Origin: Eubacteriales bacterium
Lineage (GTDB): Bacteria; Bacillota_A; Clostridia; Lachnospirales; Lachnospiraceae
Direction: 5' to 3'
Assembly (NCBI GenBank): GCA_030533315.1
Contig: JAUNJL010000055.1
Span: 1-7,836 of the forward strand
DNA: 7,836 bases
Part shown: positions 1-6,016 of the stretch, piece by piece
Layout of the letters: the number at the start of each line of letters is the position of its first letter
Position numbering within the stretch: the first letter of the stretch is position 1
Translations under genes and position numbers: made by a program
Notes under the pieces: generated by a model
The model's database searches: none
What the model saw: the letters and a program-made list of their open reading frames with translations, nothing else
What the model was told of the DNA's origin: nothing

Positions 1-19
1 ACGGAAACCATCTTCCTAC

Positions 20-48
20 TTGCTATTCGTCCAGCTTTTTGATATATT
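20..48 (+). promoter_or_regulatory. Candidate sigma-A promoter for the HPt/HD-GYP operon
   Basis: A -35-like TTGCTA (20-25) and a -10-like TATATT (43-48) are separated by 17 nt, the optimal spacing for the housekeeping sigma factor. The region is clearly more AT-rich than the genes that follow, as expected of intergenic DNA. Transcription would begin near 55, giving a leader of about 50 nt that contains the purine-rich ribosome binding site. Caution: one reading frame is open from the left edge through this region to a stop at 107-109, so the stretch could instead be the tail of an upstream gene. Confidence 0.45.
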
Positions 49-105
49 AATGTGGAGTGGATATGTCGGAAAGTTGGCTAATAAAAAAGGAAGGAAGGGA
101 ATGCA

Positions 106-477
106 ATGACAGTAAAGGAGTGTTATCAGGTCATCGGCAACTACGAGGAAGCATCAGCCCGTCTTGGAAATGATGCCAGGATCCAGAAGTATCTGGATAA
201 GTTCCGAAAAGACCAGAGCCTGGACCAGATGTGCCAGGCATTGGAGCAGCAGGATTATCACCAGGCCTTTGTGTGTATCCATAACCTGAAGGGCCTGTAT
301 CTGAATCTGGCATTGTCCAGGGTGGGAAGCTCTGCTTCAGAGCTGTGCGATCTTCTGAGAAATGGAAAACCAGAGGGGGATTTTTCGCAGATGGTCGATA
401 AGGTTAAGCAGGATCACGAGCAGGCGGTTGAGATGGTTGGCAGGCTGTTGGCATCACAGCCAAAGGAGGGCGAATAA
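106..477 (+). CDS. HPt-domain phosphotransfer protein (stand-alone)
   Basis: A 123-residue protein that is essentially one histidine-containing phosphotransfer (HPt) four-helix bundle. The signature HNLKGLYLNLAL begins at residue 59: H59 is the predicted phosphorylated histidine, followed by the typical K62-G63 pair and a small/Asn-rich helix turn. HPt proteins are cytoplasmic relays that carry phosphate between REC domains, usually from a hybrid histidine kinase to a response regulator. No kinase or REC domain is fused here. The start at 106 is preceded by AAGGAAGGAAGGGA (88-100); the nearer ATG at 101 hits a stop after two codons. The gene lies 5 nt ahead of a REC-HD-GYP response regulator, its obvious acceptor or donor, and the two are probably co-transcribed. 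The family assignment is firm; the direction of phosphate flow and the partner kinase are unknown. Confidence 0.9.
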   Translation: MTVKECYQVIGNYEEASARLGNDARIQKYLDKFRKDQSLDQMCQALEQQDYHQAFVCIHNLKGLYLNLALSRVGSSASELCDLLRNGKPEGDFSQMVDKVKQDHEQAVEMVGRLLASQPKEGE

Positions 478-482
478 TCCTC

Positions 483-1568
483 ATGAAAATACTGATCGTG
501 GATGACATTGAGCTGAACAGGGAGATCCTGGAGGATATGCTGCAGGAGGAGGGCTGGGAGACAGCCACCGCCCCTGACGGGATACGGGCTCTGGAGATTT
601 TGGACGAACAGCATGACACCATTCAGGCTGTTCTGCTGGATTTGGTCATGCCGCGTATGGACGGCTTTCAGCTTTTGGAGGAGATGAAAAAGAGGAGCTG
701 GTTTTCCAGCTTTCCGGTAATCGTGATCAGCGGGGAAAATGAGTTGGCTGCGGAAATACGTTCCCTGGAGCTGGGCGCTCACGATTTTATCCACAAGCCC
801 TTCGTGAGAAGCCTTGTGGTACAGCGTGTAAAAAACGCCGTACAGCTTTTCCTTCATAAAAATTCTCTGGAGCAGCTGGTGAGCCAGCAGACCCGCGCGC
901 TGCGGGAGCAGGCGGAGCAGATCAAGAGAAATAACGAGAAGATCATTGATATTTTAGGTACGGTGGTGGAGTACCGAAACCTGGAGAGCGGGGAACATAT
1001 CGCCCGGGTGAAGGGCTTTACCCAGATCCTGGCGGAGAGCATGATGGAGCTTTATCCGGAGTGCGGGCTGACCCAGGAGAAGGTACGGCTGATCGCGGAC
1101 GCCAGCCCCCTTCACGACATTGGCAAGATCACCATTCCAGACAACATCCTGCTGAAGCCCGCAAGGCTGACGCCAGATGAGTTTGCGCTGATGAAGACTC
1201 ACACCACCAACGGCGCTGAGATGATCCAGCGCATTGAGGGAGCCTGGGAGCCGGAGTACGCCCGTCTCTGCTATGAGATCTGCCGCTATCACCATGAGCG
1301 GCACGACGGACGGGGGTATCCCGATGGCCTGAAGGGAGAGGAGATCCCTCTTTCCGCCCGGCTGGTATCTATCGCGGACGTTTACGACGCCCTGGTGAAC
1401 CGGCGGGTGTACAAGGACGCCTATGACCTGGACACTGCCTGCGAGATGATCCTCACAGGCCAGTGCGGCACCTTCTCCCCGGAGCTGCTTCAGTGCTTCG
1501 TCCATTCCAGGGCAAGGTTTGAGGAGCTGGCGGCAGGCGGGGGATCGACACTGAAAAAAATATCATGA
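483..1568 (+). CDS. Response regulator, REC plus HD-GYP domain (probable c-di-GMP phosphodiesterase)
   Basis: A 361-residue two-domain protein. Residues 1-120 form a complete REC receiver: acidic pair D7-D8, phosphoacceptor D53 in LLDLVMPRMDG, switch S83 and K105-P106. Residues about 125-158 look like a helical signalling linker rich in Q, E and K. Residues about 160-345 form an HD-GYP domain with EHIARV (H172), HDIGK (211-215), H240, the HHERHDGRGYP block (270-280) and IADVYDAL with D299. All expected metal-binding and signature residues appear intact, so it is probably active. HD-GYP enzymes hydrolyse cyclic-di-GMP (or related cyclic dinucleotides) to pGpG/GMP in the cytoplasm, lowering a signal that controls motility, biofilm or sporulation. 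AAAGGAGGG at 462-470, inside the end of the HPt gene, serves as ribosome binding site with somewhat long 12-nt spacing. Phosphorylation by way of the neighbouring HPt protein is inferred from position. Substrate specificity is not visible in the sequence. Confidence 0.93.
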   Translation: MKILIVDDIELNREILEDMLQEEGWETATAPDGIRALEILDEQHDTIQAVLLDLVMPRMDGFQLLEEMKKRSWFSSFPVIVISGENELAAEIRSLELGAHDFIHKPFVRSLVVQRVKNAVQLFLHKNSLEQLVSQQTRALREQAEQIKRNNEKIIDILGTVVEYRNLESGEHIARVKGFTQILAESMMELYPECGLTQEKVRLIADASPLHDIGKITIPDNILLKPARLTPDEFALMKTHTTNGAEMIQRIEGAWEPEYARLCYEICRYHHERHDGRGYPDGLKGEEIPLSARLVSIADVYDALVNRRVYKDAYDLDTACEMILTGQCGTFSPELLQCFVHSRARFEELAAGGGSTLKKIS

Positions 1569-1575
1569 CAGACTT

Positions 1576-1597
1576 GCGGCTTCGCCAGTGAAGCCGC
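1576..1597. other. Stem-loop just after the HD-GYP stop codon
   Basis: A perfect 8-bp stem, GCGGCTTC (1576-1583) with GAAGCCGC (1590-1597), closes a 6-nt loop 7 nt after the stop codon. No T-run follows it, so alone it is unlikely to terminate transcription. It may protect the mRNA 3' end or pause RNA polymerase before the real terminator 15 nt downstream. Confidence 0.5.
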
Positions 1598-1611
1598 TCA
1601 CAGAAAAAAAG

Positions 1612-1658
1612 AAAGCATGGGGAGCCCCTAAAGTCAGAAGGGATTCCCCGTGCTTTTT
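1612..1658. terminator. Bidirectional intrinsic terminator between the HD-GYP gene and nth
   Basis: The 12-bp stem AAAGCATGGGGA (1612-1623) pairs with TCCCCGTGCTTT (1645-1656), with one G-U wobble. CCCT/AGGG can pair inside the loop. On the + strand it ends in five T (1654-1658). On the - strand the stem is followed by the complement of the A-run at 1604-1610, an even longer U-tract. The converging HD-GYP and nth genes therefore share one terminator. Confidence 0.85.
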
Positions 1659-1745
1659 GGTATAAAGACAAAATAGCCGCTGCCTGGGGCCTCTTTGCCC
1701 TGCTTTTGGATACGTTTCCATACCATCTGCCGGAAGCTGGGAGAC

Positions 1746-2381
1746 TTAGATGCCCCGCTGCTTGCAGATGTCAAAAAGACAGCACTTGTCGCAGAAGGGC
1801 TTTGTGCGGGCAGTGCAGACCTCCCGCCCGTGGAAAACCAGGCGGTGGCAGAAATCGCTGCCCTCCTGGGGCGGGATGATCTTCCAGAGGGCCATCTCCA
1901 CCTTCTTTGGTTCTTTCATGTCATCCACCAGGCCGATGCGGTTGCAAAGGCGGATACAATGAGTATCCGTGACGATGGCCGGTTTTCCGAATACGTCCCC
2001 CATGATCAGGTTGGCGCTTTTTCTCCCCACGCCGGGAAGCTTCAGGAGGGCGTCAAAATCCTCCGGGATCTGATCCTGATACTCTTCGTGGAGGATACGC
2101 ATACAGGCGCTGATGTCCCGGGCCTTGCTCTTTCCAAGGCCGCAGGGCTTTACGATGGCCTCAATCTCCTCCGGGGAGGCGGCGGCCAGGGCGGCCACGG
2201 TGGGGTAGGCTCCAAAAAGCTCCTGGACCACCACGTTGACTCGGGCATCCGTACATTGGGCGGCCAGCCGGACGCTCACCAGAAGCTTCCATGCCTGATC
2301 GTAATCCAGGGTGCAGTCGGCCTCCGGGTATTCCTGCTTTAGCCGCTGGATCACCTCCAGGGCAAGCTGTTTTTTTGTCAT
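1746..2381 (-). CDS. nth: Endonuclease III (DNA glycosylase/AP lyase)
   Basis: A 211-residue base-excision repair enzyme that removes oxidised pyrimidines and cleaves the abasic strand. Visible features are LAAQCTDARVN (39-49), matching the family's helix after the N-terminus; the helix-hairpin-helix LPGVGRKSAN (115-124) with K121 as the predicted Schiff-base lysine (equivalent to E. coli K120); D139 in VTDTHCIR (equivalent to E. coli D138); and a C-terminal iron-sulfur cysteine cluster (C189, C197, C200, C201, C206). Length is normal for the family (E. coli 211 aa). One oddity: the first two cysteines are 7 residues apart (CX7CX2CX5C), where E. coli Nth has CX6CX2CX5C, and an extra adjacent cysteine is present. 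The start is supported by GAAAGGA (2393-2399 on the complementary strand) about 11 nt upstream. It is convergent with the HD-GYP gene and divergent from the AraC gene, so it is a single-gene unit with its own promoter. Confidence 0.96.
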   Translation of the reverse strand: MTKKQLALEVIQRLKQEYPEADCTLDYDQAWKLLVSVRLAAQCTDARVNVVVQELFGAYPTVAALAAASPEEIEAIVKPCGLGKSKARDISACMRILHEEYQDQIPEDFDALLKLPGVGRKSANLIMGDVFGKPAIVTDTHCIRLCNRIGLVDDMKEPKKVEMALWKIIPPQEGSDFCHRLVFHGREVCTARTKPFCDKCCLFDICKQRGI

Positions 2382-2411
2382 ATGTATTCCTGTCCTTTCT
2401 TGGGAGAAGTT

Positions 2412-2432
2412 CCGTGAGGGTACCCCTCCCGG
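2412..2432 (-). other. Hairpin in the predicted nth mRNA leader
   Basis: CCG-T-GAGGG (2412-2420) pairs with CCCTC-C-CGG (2424-2432) around a 3-nt loop, giving 8 bp and one mismatch. The centre is the 8-bp palindrome GGGTACCC (2418-2425). It lies between the nth promoter and the nth ribosome binding site, so it would form in the nth leader. It could equally be a double-stranded protein-binding palindrome. No function can be assigned. Confidence 0.35.
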
Positions 2433-2454
2433 CTGGCTGAACGGTTACCTGTCT

Positions 2455-2483
2455 ATTGTAAGGGATGATAAGAAATTTTGCAA
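2455..2483 (-). promoter_or_regulatory. Sigma-A promoter for nth
   Basis: Read on the minus strand, TTGCAA (2483-2478) and TACAAT (2460-2455) are separated by exactly 17 nt. They match the -35 and -10 consensus at four of six and five of six positions. Transcription should begin near 2448, leaving a leader of about 67 nt before the nth start at 2381. The promoter lies within the sequence immediately upstream of the divergent AraC gene, so the two genes' control regions overlap. Confidence 0.7.
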
Positions 2484-2501
2484 TAAGGGATGTAAGGGAG
2501 G
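2459..2501 (+). repeat. Three TAAGGGAKG direct repeats upstream of the AraC gene
   Basis: TAAGGGATG occurs at 2459-2467 and 2484-2492, and TAAGGGAGG at 2493-2501. The first two start 25 bp apart and the last two are in direct tandem. The first overlaps the nth -10 element, the second abuts its -35 element, and the third contains the AraC gene's ribosome binding site. They might be operator half-sites or a small local duplication of the ribosome-binding sequence. The repeat itself is certain; a function is not. Confidence 0.5.
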
Positions 2502-2503
2502 AG
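2495..2503 (+). promoter_or_regulatory. Ribosome binding site that fixes the AraC start at 2510
   Basis: AGGGAGGAG (2495-2503) sits 6 nt ahead of the ATG at 2510, an ideal spacing. The in-frame upstream ATG at 2465 has only TAAGGG directly touching it, with no spacer, so it cannot be used efficiently. The start is therefore placed at 2510. Confidence 0.8.
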
Positions 2504-2509
2504 CCCTAT

Positions 2510-3439
2510 ATGAAAAATAAGAATCCAGAGGTCTTGCAGGAGAAAGAGAAAAAGGGAAAGATGGCGCCCCAGGAGGTAGACGAAAGCCTGAAGGAGCTGG
2601 GAAGTCACGGCTCCTTTGAGCTTCCGGTGGAAACCTACACGGACAACTGTGTGATTTTCCGCTCCCTTTACAACCACTGGCATAAGGAGATGGAGATCAT
2701 CTGCATTGAGAAGGGCTGCGGACTTGCCAGGCTGAATAAGGAGACCATCCGGCTGAAAAAAGGAGACATTCTCATGGTCAACAGCGGGGTGATCCACGGC
2801 ATACGTTCTGATCCGAAAAATATTCTCTATTATAAGAGCATTGTCTTTGACTTAAGCTATCTGACCGGCCTCCCCGGAGACCTTTGCCAGGAGCAGTGCA
2901 TCTCCCTCCTCTCGGAGAACCGCGCAGAGTTTACCCATGTGATCTCTCCAGGTGATAAACGCTATCCGGAGATTTACCGGCTCTTTTATCAGCTCCACGA
3001 CTGCCATCGGGAGAAGAAGCCTTACTTTTATGTGGAGCTGAAAAGCCTGTTTTTTCGATTTCTGTACGAAATGTTGTCGGGAAACTACATCATTCCGGTC
3101 CGTGCCGAGCAGAACAAAAGTCTGTCCTCCATCAAGGCAGTGCTGGACTACATCGGAGAGCACTACCAGGAAACCATCACCGTGAGAGAGCTGACGGAAC
3201 TCTCCAATTACAGCGAGTATTATTTCATGAAGATATTTAAGGAGTACACGGGAAAAACCGTTTCCGCTTACCTGAATGACTATCGGCTGGAGAAGGCGAA
3301 GAGTCTTCTGCTCCACACAGACCGCTCCATCACGGAGATCGCCCTGGAGGTGGGCTTTAACAACACCAGCTATTTCATCAAAAAATTCCAGCAGGCCAAT
3401 CAGGCTTCTCCTCACAAATACCGCAGGAATCTGTCATAA
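2510..3439 (+). CDS. AraC-family transcriptional regulator (cupin plus double HTH)
   Basis: A 309-residue DNA-binding regulator. After a charged, low-complexity N-terminus (residues 1-35, rich in K, E and Q) comes a cupin-like effector domain: HWHKEMEIICIEKGCG (56-71), the LKKGDILMVNSGVIHGI region (82-98) and an aromatic segment to about 195. The C-terminal AraC/XylS domain (about 205-306) has two helix-turn-helix units: ITVRELTELSNYSEYYFMKIF (about 223-243) and SITEIALEVGFNNTSYFIKKF (273-293), ending in SPHKYRR. Regulators of this design usually sense sugars or related small molecules and activate nearby catabolic genes. The gene reads toward glgP with a 164-nt gap, so control of glycogen or maltodextrin use is possible but unproven. 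A closer in-frame Met (residue 18) has a worse ribosome site. No convincing promoter of its own could be found upstream. Confidence 0.92.
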   Translation: MKNKNPEVLQEKEKKGKMAPQEVDESLKELGSHGSFELPVETYTDNCVIFRSLYNHWHKEMEIICIEKGCGLARLNKETIRLKKGDILMVNSGVIHGIRSDPKNILYYKSIVFDLSYLTGLPGDLCQEQCISLLSENRAEFTHVISPGDKRYPEIYRLFYQLHDCHREKKPYFYVELKSLFFRFLYEMLSGNYIIPVRAEQNKSLSSIKAVLDYIGEHYQETITVRELTELSNYSEYYFMKIFKEYTGKTVSAYLNDYRLEKAKSLLLHTDRSITEIALEVGFNNTSYFIKKFQQANQASPHKYRRNLS

Positions 3440-3467
3440 CAGGACAGTTTTGTTGTATTTTTTTCTT
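3431..3467 (+). terminator. Weak possible terminator after the AraC gene
   Basis: CTGTC (3431-3435, overlapping the last codons) can pair with GACAG (3443-3447), followed by a T-rich tract including seven consecutive T near 3458-3464. The stem is only 5 bp and the T-tract is interrupted, so termination would be partial at best and read-through into glgP is possible. Confidence 0.3.
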
Positions 3468-3509
3468 ATTTGCCATGGTAGACTTAGATCCATCAAAGAG
3501 ATCAGAACA

Positions 3510-3561
3510 CAGCGAAAATGCTGAAAACAAAAGGGTTTTACGTACTGGAGACAGCAGAACC
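3510..3561 (+). other. Two small stem-loops in the region upstream of glgP
   Basis: CAGC (3510-3513) pairs with GCTG (3520-3523) around GAAAAT. Next to it, GGTTTT (3534-3539) pairs with AGAACC (3556-3561), enclosing an inner CTG-GAGA-CAG hairpin (3545-3554). The 164-nt gap between the AraC gene and glgP (3440-3603) holds no gene. An extended -10-like TGGTAGACT lies at 3476-3484 with no well-spaced -35 element. These structures do not match a riboswitch I recognise. Confidence 0.25.
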
Positions 3562-3603
3562 GGGAACCACTTGCCATAGCAAAATAAGAAAGGAGCAAAC
3601 ATC

Positions 3604-5862
3604 ATGGAAGCATTGAAAATGACCATTGAAAGCCTGTTTCAGAAGGAATGTTCCTCCTGCACCAACGAGGAATTGTATGCCGCTCTTTTAGCTTACACAA
3701 AGGACGCCCTGAAAAAGAAGGGGTATCATGAGGGAAAAAAGAAGATCTATTATATATCCGCGGAGTTTCTTATAGGAAAGCTGCTTTCCAACAACCTGAT
3801 CAACTTAGGCGTGTATGAGGAGGTGGCCGCTTTCCTGAAAGAAAATGGGAAATCCCTTGCCGAGGTGGAGGAGGTGGAGCCGGAGCCTTCTCTTGGAAAC
3901 GGAGGACTTGGCCGTCTGGCCGCCTGCTTTTTGGACTCCATTGCTACCCTGGGGCTTCCTGGGGAGGGCATCGGGCTGAACTACCATCTGGGGCTGTTTA
4001 AGCAGGTATTCCAGGATGGGCTTCAGCGGGAGACGCCAAACCCATGGATCACGGAGAAAAGCTGGCTGACGCCCACCGGCACCTCCTATATGGTACCCTT
4101 CCGCGGCTTTTCATTAAAATCTGACATGTACAACATAGATGTGGCGGGATATGAAAACAAAGCCATTCGGCTCCGTCTGTTTGACATTGACATTGTGGAC
4201 GAGGGCCTGGTACAGGAGGGGATTTCCTTTCCAAAAAGGGATATTCTTCACAATCTGACACTGTTCCTTTATCCTGATGACAGCGACGACGATGGACGGA
4301 AGCTGCGGATTTACCAGCAGTACTTCATGGTGAGCAGCGCGGCCCAGTGGATCCTGGAGGAGGCTGTGAATAAGGGCTGTACCCTTCACGATCTGGCCGA
4401 TTATGCCGTGGTGCAGATCAACGATACCCACCCCAGTATGATCATCCCTGAGTTTATCCGTCTGCTTATGGAAAAAGGGATCGGCTTTGACGAGGCAAGT
4501 GACATCGTGTCAAGGGTATGCGCTTACACCAACCACACCATCCTGGCGGAGGCTCTGGAAAAGTGGCCTGTCAGCTACCTGGAGGAGGTGGTGCCCCATC
4601 TGGTTCCCATCATTCGGATGCTGGATGAAAAGATGAAGAAAAGGTATCCGCAGGAGGAAGTCGCTATCATTGACAAGGACAATCTGGTACACATGGCCCA
4701 CATGGACATCCACTATGGGTATTCCATAAACGGCGTGGCGGCCCTCCATACGGATATTTTGAAAAACAGTGAGCTGAAGCAGTTTTATGAAATCTACCCG
4801 GAAAAGTTCAACAACAAGACAAACGGGATCACCTTCCGCCGCTGGCTGATGTACAGCAACCGGCCTCTGAGCCGGATGATCACAGAGCTGATCGGAGAGG
4901 GATATAAAAAGGATGCCTTTTTGCTGGAAGAGCTTCTGAAATTCGGGGAGGATCCGGAGGTGAGAAGACGGCTTCTGGAGATCAAAGCTCAGGCGAAAAA
5001 GGTGTGCAGGGATTTTATCCATGGAAATACCGGAGTGGAGATTGACGAAAACAGTATTTTTGATATTCAGGTTAAGCGCCTTCATGAATATAAGCGCCAG
5101 CAGCTGAACGCCCTGTATATCATCTATAAATATATGGAGATCAAGAGCGGCAAAAAGCCGGCGCGTCCCATCACCTTCATCTTTGGGGCGAAGGCAGCTC
5201 CCGCTTACGTGATCGCGAAGGATATTATTCACCTTCTTCTGACGCTCCAGAAGCTGGTGGAAGAGGATCCGGAGGTGTCCCCCTACATGAAGGTGGTCAT
5301 GGTGGAAAACTACAATGTGAGCGCCGCGGAAAAGCTGATCCCGGCCTGTGATATTTCCGAGCAGATTTCCCTGGCCTCCAAGGAGGCCTCCGGTACCGGC
5401 AACATGAAATTCATGCTCAACGGCGCCGTGACCCTGGGCACTCTGGACGGGGCAAACGTGGAGATCAGCGACCTGGTGGGAGAGGGCAATATCTACATCT
5501 TCGGAAAGTCCAGCGAAGAGGTCATCCGTCTCTATGAGGAGGGAAGCTACCATCCCAGCGCCATCTATGAGGGCAGCGGATCCGTGAAAAAATATGTGGA
5601 TTTTATTGTGGGAGAGGAGCTTCTGTCTCTGGGAAAGGAGGAGCATCTGCGGCGCCTGCACGGCGAGCTGGTAAATAAAGACTGGTTTATGACCCTTTTG
5701 GATCTGGAGGACTATATCCGGGTGAAGGATCAGGCTCTGTCCGATTATGAGGACAGAGATGCCTGGGCGAAGAAAATGCTGGTCAACATCGCCAAGGCAG
5801 GATACTTCTCCTCCGACAGAACCATTCAGCAGTATAACCAGGACATCTGGCACTTAAATTAA
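3604..5862 (+). CDS. glgP: Glycogen/starch/alpha-glucan phosphorylase
   Basis: A 752-residue PLP-dependent enzyme (GT35) that releases glucose-1-phosphate from the non-reducing ends of glycogen or maltodextrins in the cytoplasm. Key motifs, with rabbit muscle enzyme equivalents: the glycine loop [16 protein letters not shown] (97-112); QINDTHP (271-277); YTNHT with H311 (H377); [13 protein letters not shown] (402-414); [10 protein letters not shown] (490-499) with K491, R492 and K497 (K568, R569, K574); [15 protein letters not shown] (567-581); and the PLP lysine K602 in EASGTGNMK (K680). It is shorter than E. coli GlgP (815 aa) and has only a short N-terminus, so the mammalian phosphorylation/AMP region is absent. 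The loop DDSDDDG (225-231), matching the 280s active-site gate, lacks the usual Asn (rabbit N284) and has Ser there. The ribosome site AAAGGAG (3589-3595) lies 8 nt ahead of the ATG. A maltodextrin phosphorylase (malP) role cannot be excluded. Confidence 0.95.
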   Translation: MEALKMTIESLFQKECSSCTNEELYAALLAYTKDALKKKGYHEGKKKIYYISAEFLIGKLLSNNLINLGVYEEVAAFLKENGKSLAEVEEVEPEPSLGNGGLGRLAACFLDSIATLGLPGEGIGLNYHLGLFKQVFQDGLQRETPNPWITEKSWLTPTGTSYMVPFRGFSLKSDMYNIDVAGYENKAIRLRLFDIDIVDEGLVQEGISFPKRDILHNLTLFLYPDDSDDDGRKLRIYQQYFMVSSAAQWILEEAVNKGCTLHDLADYAVVQINDTHPSMIIPEFIRLLMEKGIGFDEASDIVSRVCAYTNHTILAEALEKWPVSYLEEVVPHLVPIIRMLDEKMKKRYPQEEVAIIDKDNLVHMAHMDIHYGYSINGVAALHTDILKNSELKQFYEIYPEKFNNKTNGITFRRWLMYSNRPLSRMITELIGEGYKKDAFLLEELLKFGEDPEVRRRLLEIKAQAKKVCRDFIHGNTGVEIDENSIFDIQVKRLHEYKRQQLNALYIIYKYMEIKSGKKPARPITFIFGAKAAPAYVIAKDIIHLLLTLQKLVEEDPEVSPYMKVVMVENYNVSAAEKLIPACDISEQISLASKEASGTGNMKFMLNGAVTLGTLDGANVEISDLVGEGNIYIFGKSSEEVIRLYEEGSYHPSAIYEGSGSVKKYVDFIVGEELLSLGKEEHLRRLHGELVNKDWFMTLLDLEDYIRVKDQALSDYEDRDAWAKKMLVNIAKAGYFSSDRTIQQYNQDIWHLN

Positions 5863-5904
5863 TACAGACGGCCGTTCATGGCTGCTCCGCAAACAATAAC
5901 AGCA

Positions 5905-5943
5905 TCCCCGCCTAAGCCCTGGTGGCTTAAGCGGGGACTTTTT
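5905..5943 (+). terminator. Strong intrinsic terminator after glgP
   Basis: TCCCCGCCTAAGCC (5905-5918) pairs with GGCTTAAGCGGGGA (5924-5937): 13 bp with a single C-A mismatch and a 5-nt loop, followed by TTTTT (5939-5943). It ends the glgP transcript 42 nt after the stop codon and separates it from the HD gene, which has its own promoter. Confidence 0.92.
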
Positions 5944-5960
5944 CGACTCGTTAAAAAACC

Positions 5961-5989
5961 TTGGAAAAATATGGAAAGAGGGTTATAAT
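5961..5989 (+). promoter_or_regulatory. Sigma-A promoter for the HD/YgjP operon
   Basis: TTGGAA (5961-5966) and a perfect TATAAT (5984-5989) are separated by 17 nt, directly after the glgP terminator. Transcription should start near 5996, so the leader would be only about 20 nt long and consist largely of the ribosome binding site (AGGAGGA, 6004-6010). Such a short leader leaves little room for RNA-based regulation. Confidence 0.88.
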
Positions 5990-6016
5990 GAAGAAAAGGA
6001 ATGAGGAGGAAGCGGG

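Noticed and set aside
954..1505. Open frame of 183 codons antisense to the HD-GYP gene
   Set aside because: Shadow of the conserved HD-GYP reading frame, with no domain and no plausible ribosome site.
1634..1726. Small minus-strand frame of 30 codons downstream of nth
   Set aside because: No ribosome binding site precedes its ATG and it ends inside the terminator loop, so it is best explained as nth 3' untranslated sequence.
1695..2342. Open frame of 215 codons opposite nth
   Set aside because: The minus strand encodes a clear endonuclease III with all its motifs; the plus-strand translation shows no family features and runs through the nth 3' region.
2490..2495. ATGTAA start-stop mini-frame upstream of the AraC gene
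   Set aside because: Probably an accident of the tandem TAAGGGATG repeats; there is no evidence that it is translated or conserved.
2465..2509. N-terminal extension of the AraC protein from the ATG at 2465
   Set aside because: The only purine-rich stretch touches that ATG directly with no spacer, while the ATG at 2510 has an ideal AGGGAGGAG site.
2852..3415. Open frame of 187 codons antisense to the AraC gene
   Set aside because: Shadow of the AraC coding sequence; no protein family resemblance.
3862..3879. Tandem GAGGTGGAG repeat inside glgP
   Set aside because: It encodes an acidic Glu-Val-Glu stretch in frame ahead of the glycine loop and needs no explanation beyond coding.
4510..5853. 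Long open frame (447 codons) antisense to glgP
   Set aside because: It is the mirror of a highly conserved GT35 coding region. Its translation has no recognisable domain, and long antisense frames are common opposite GC-leaning codons.
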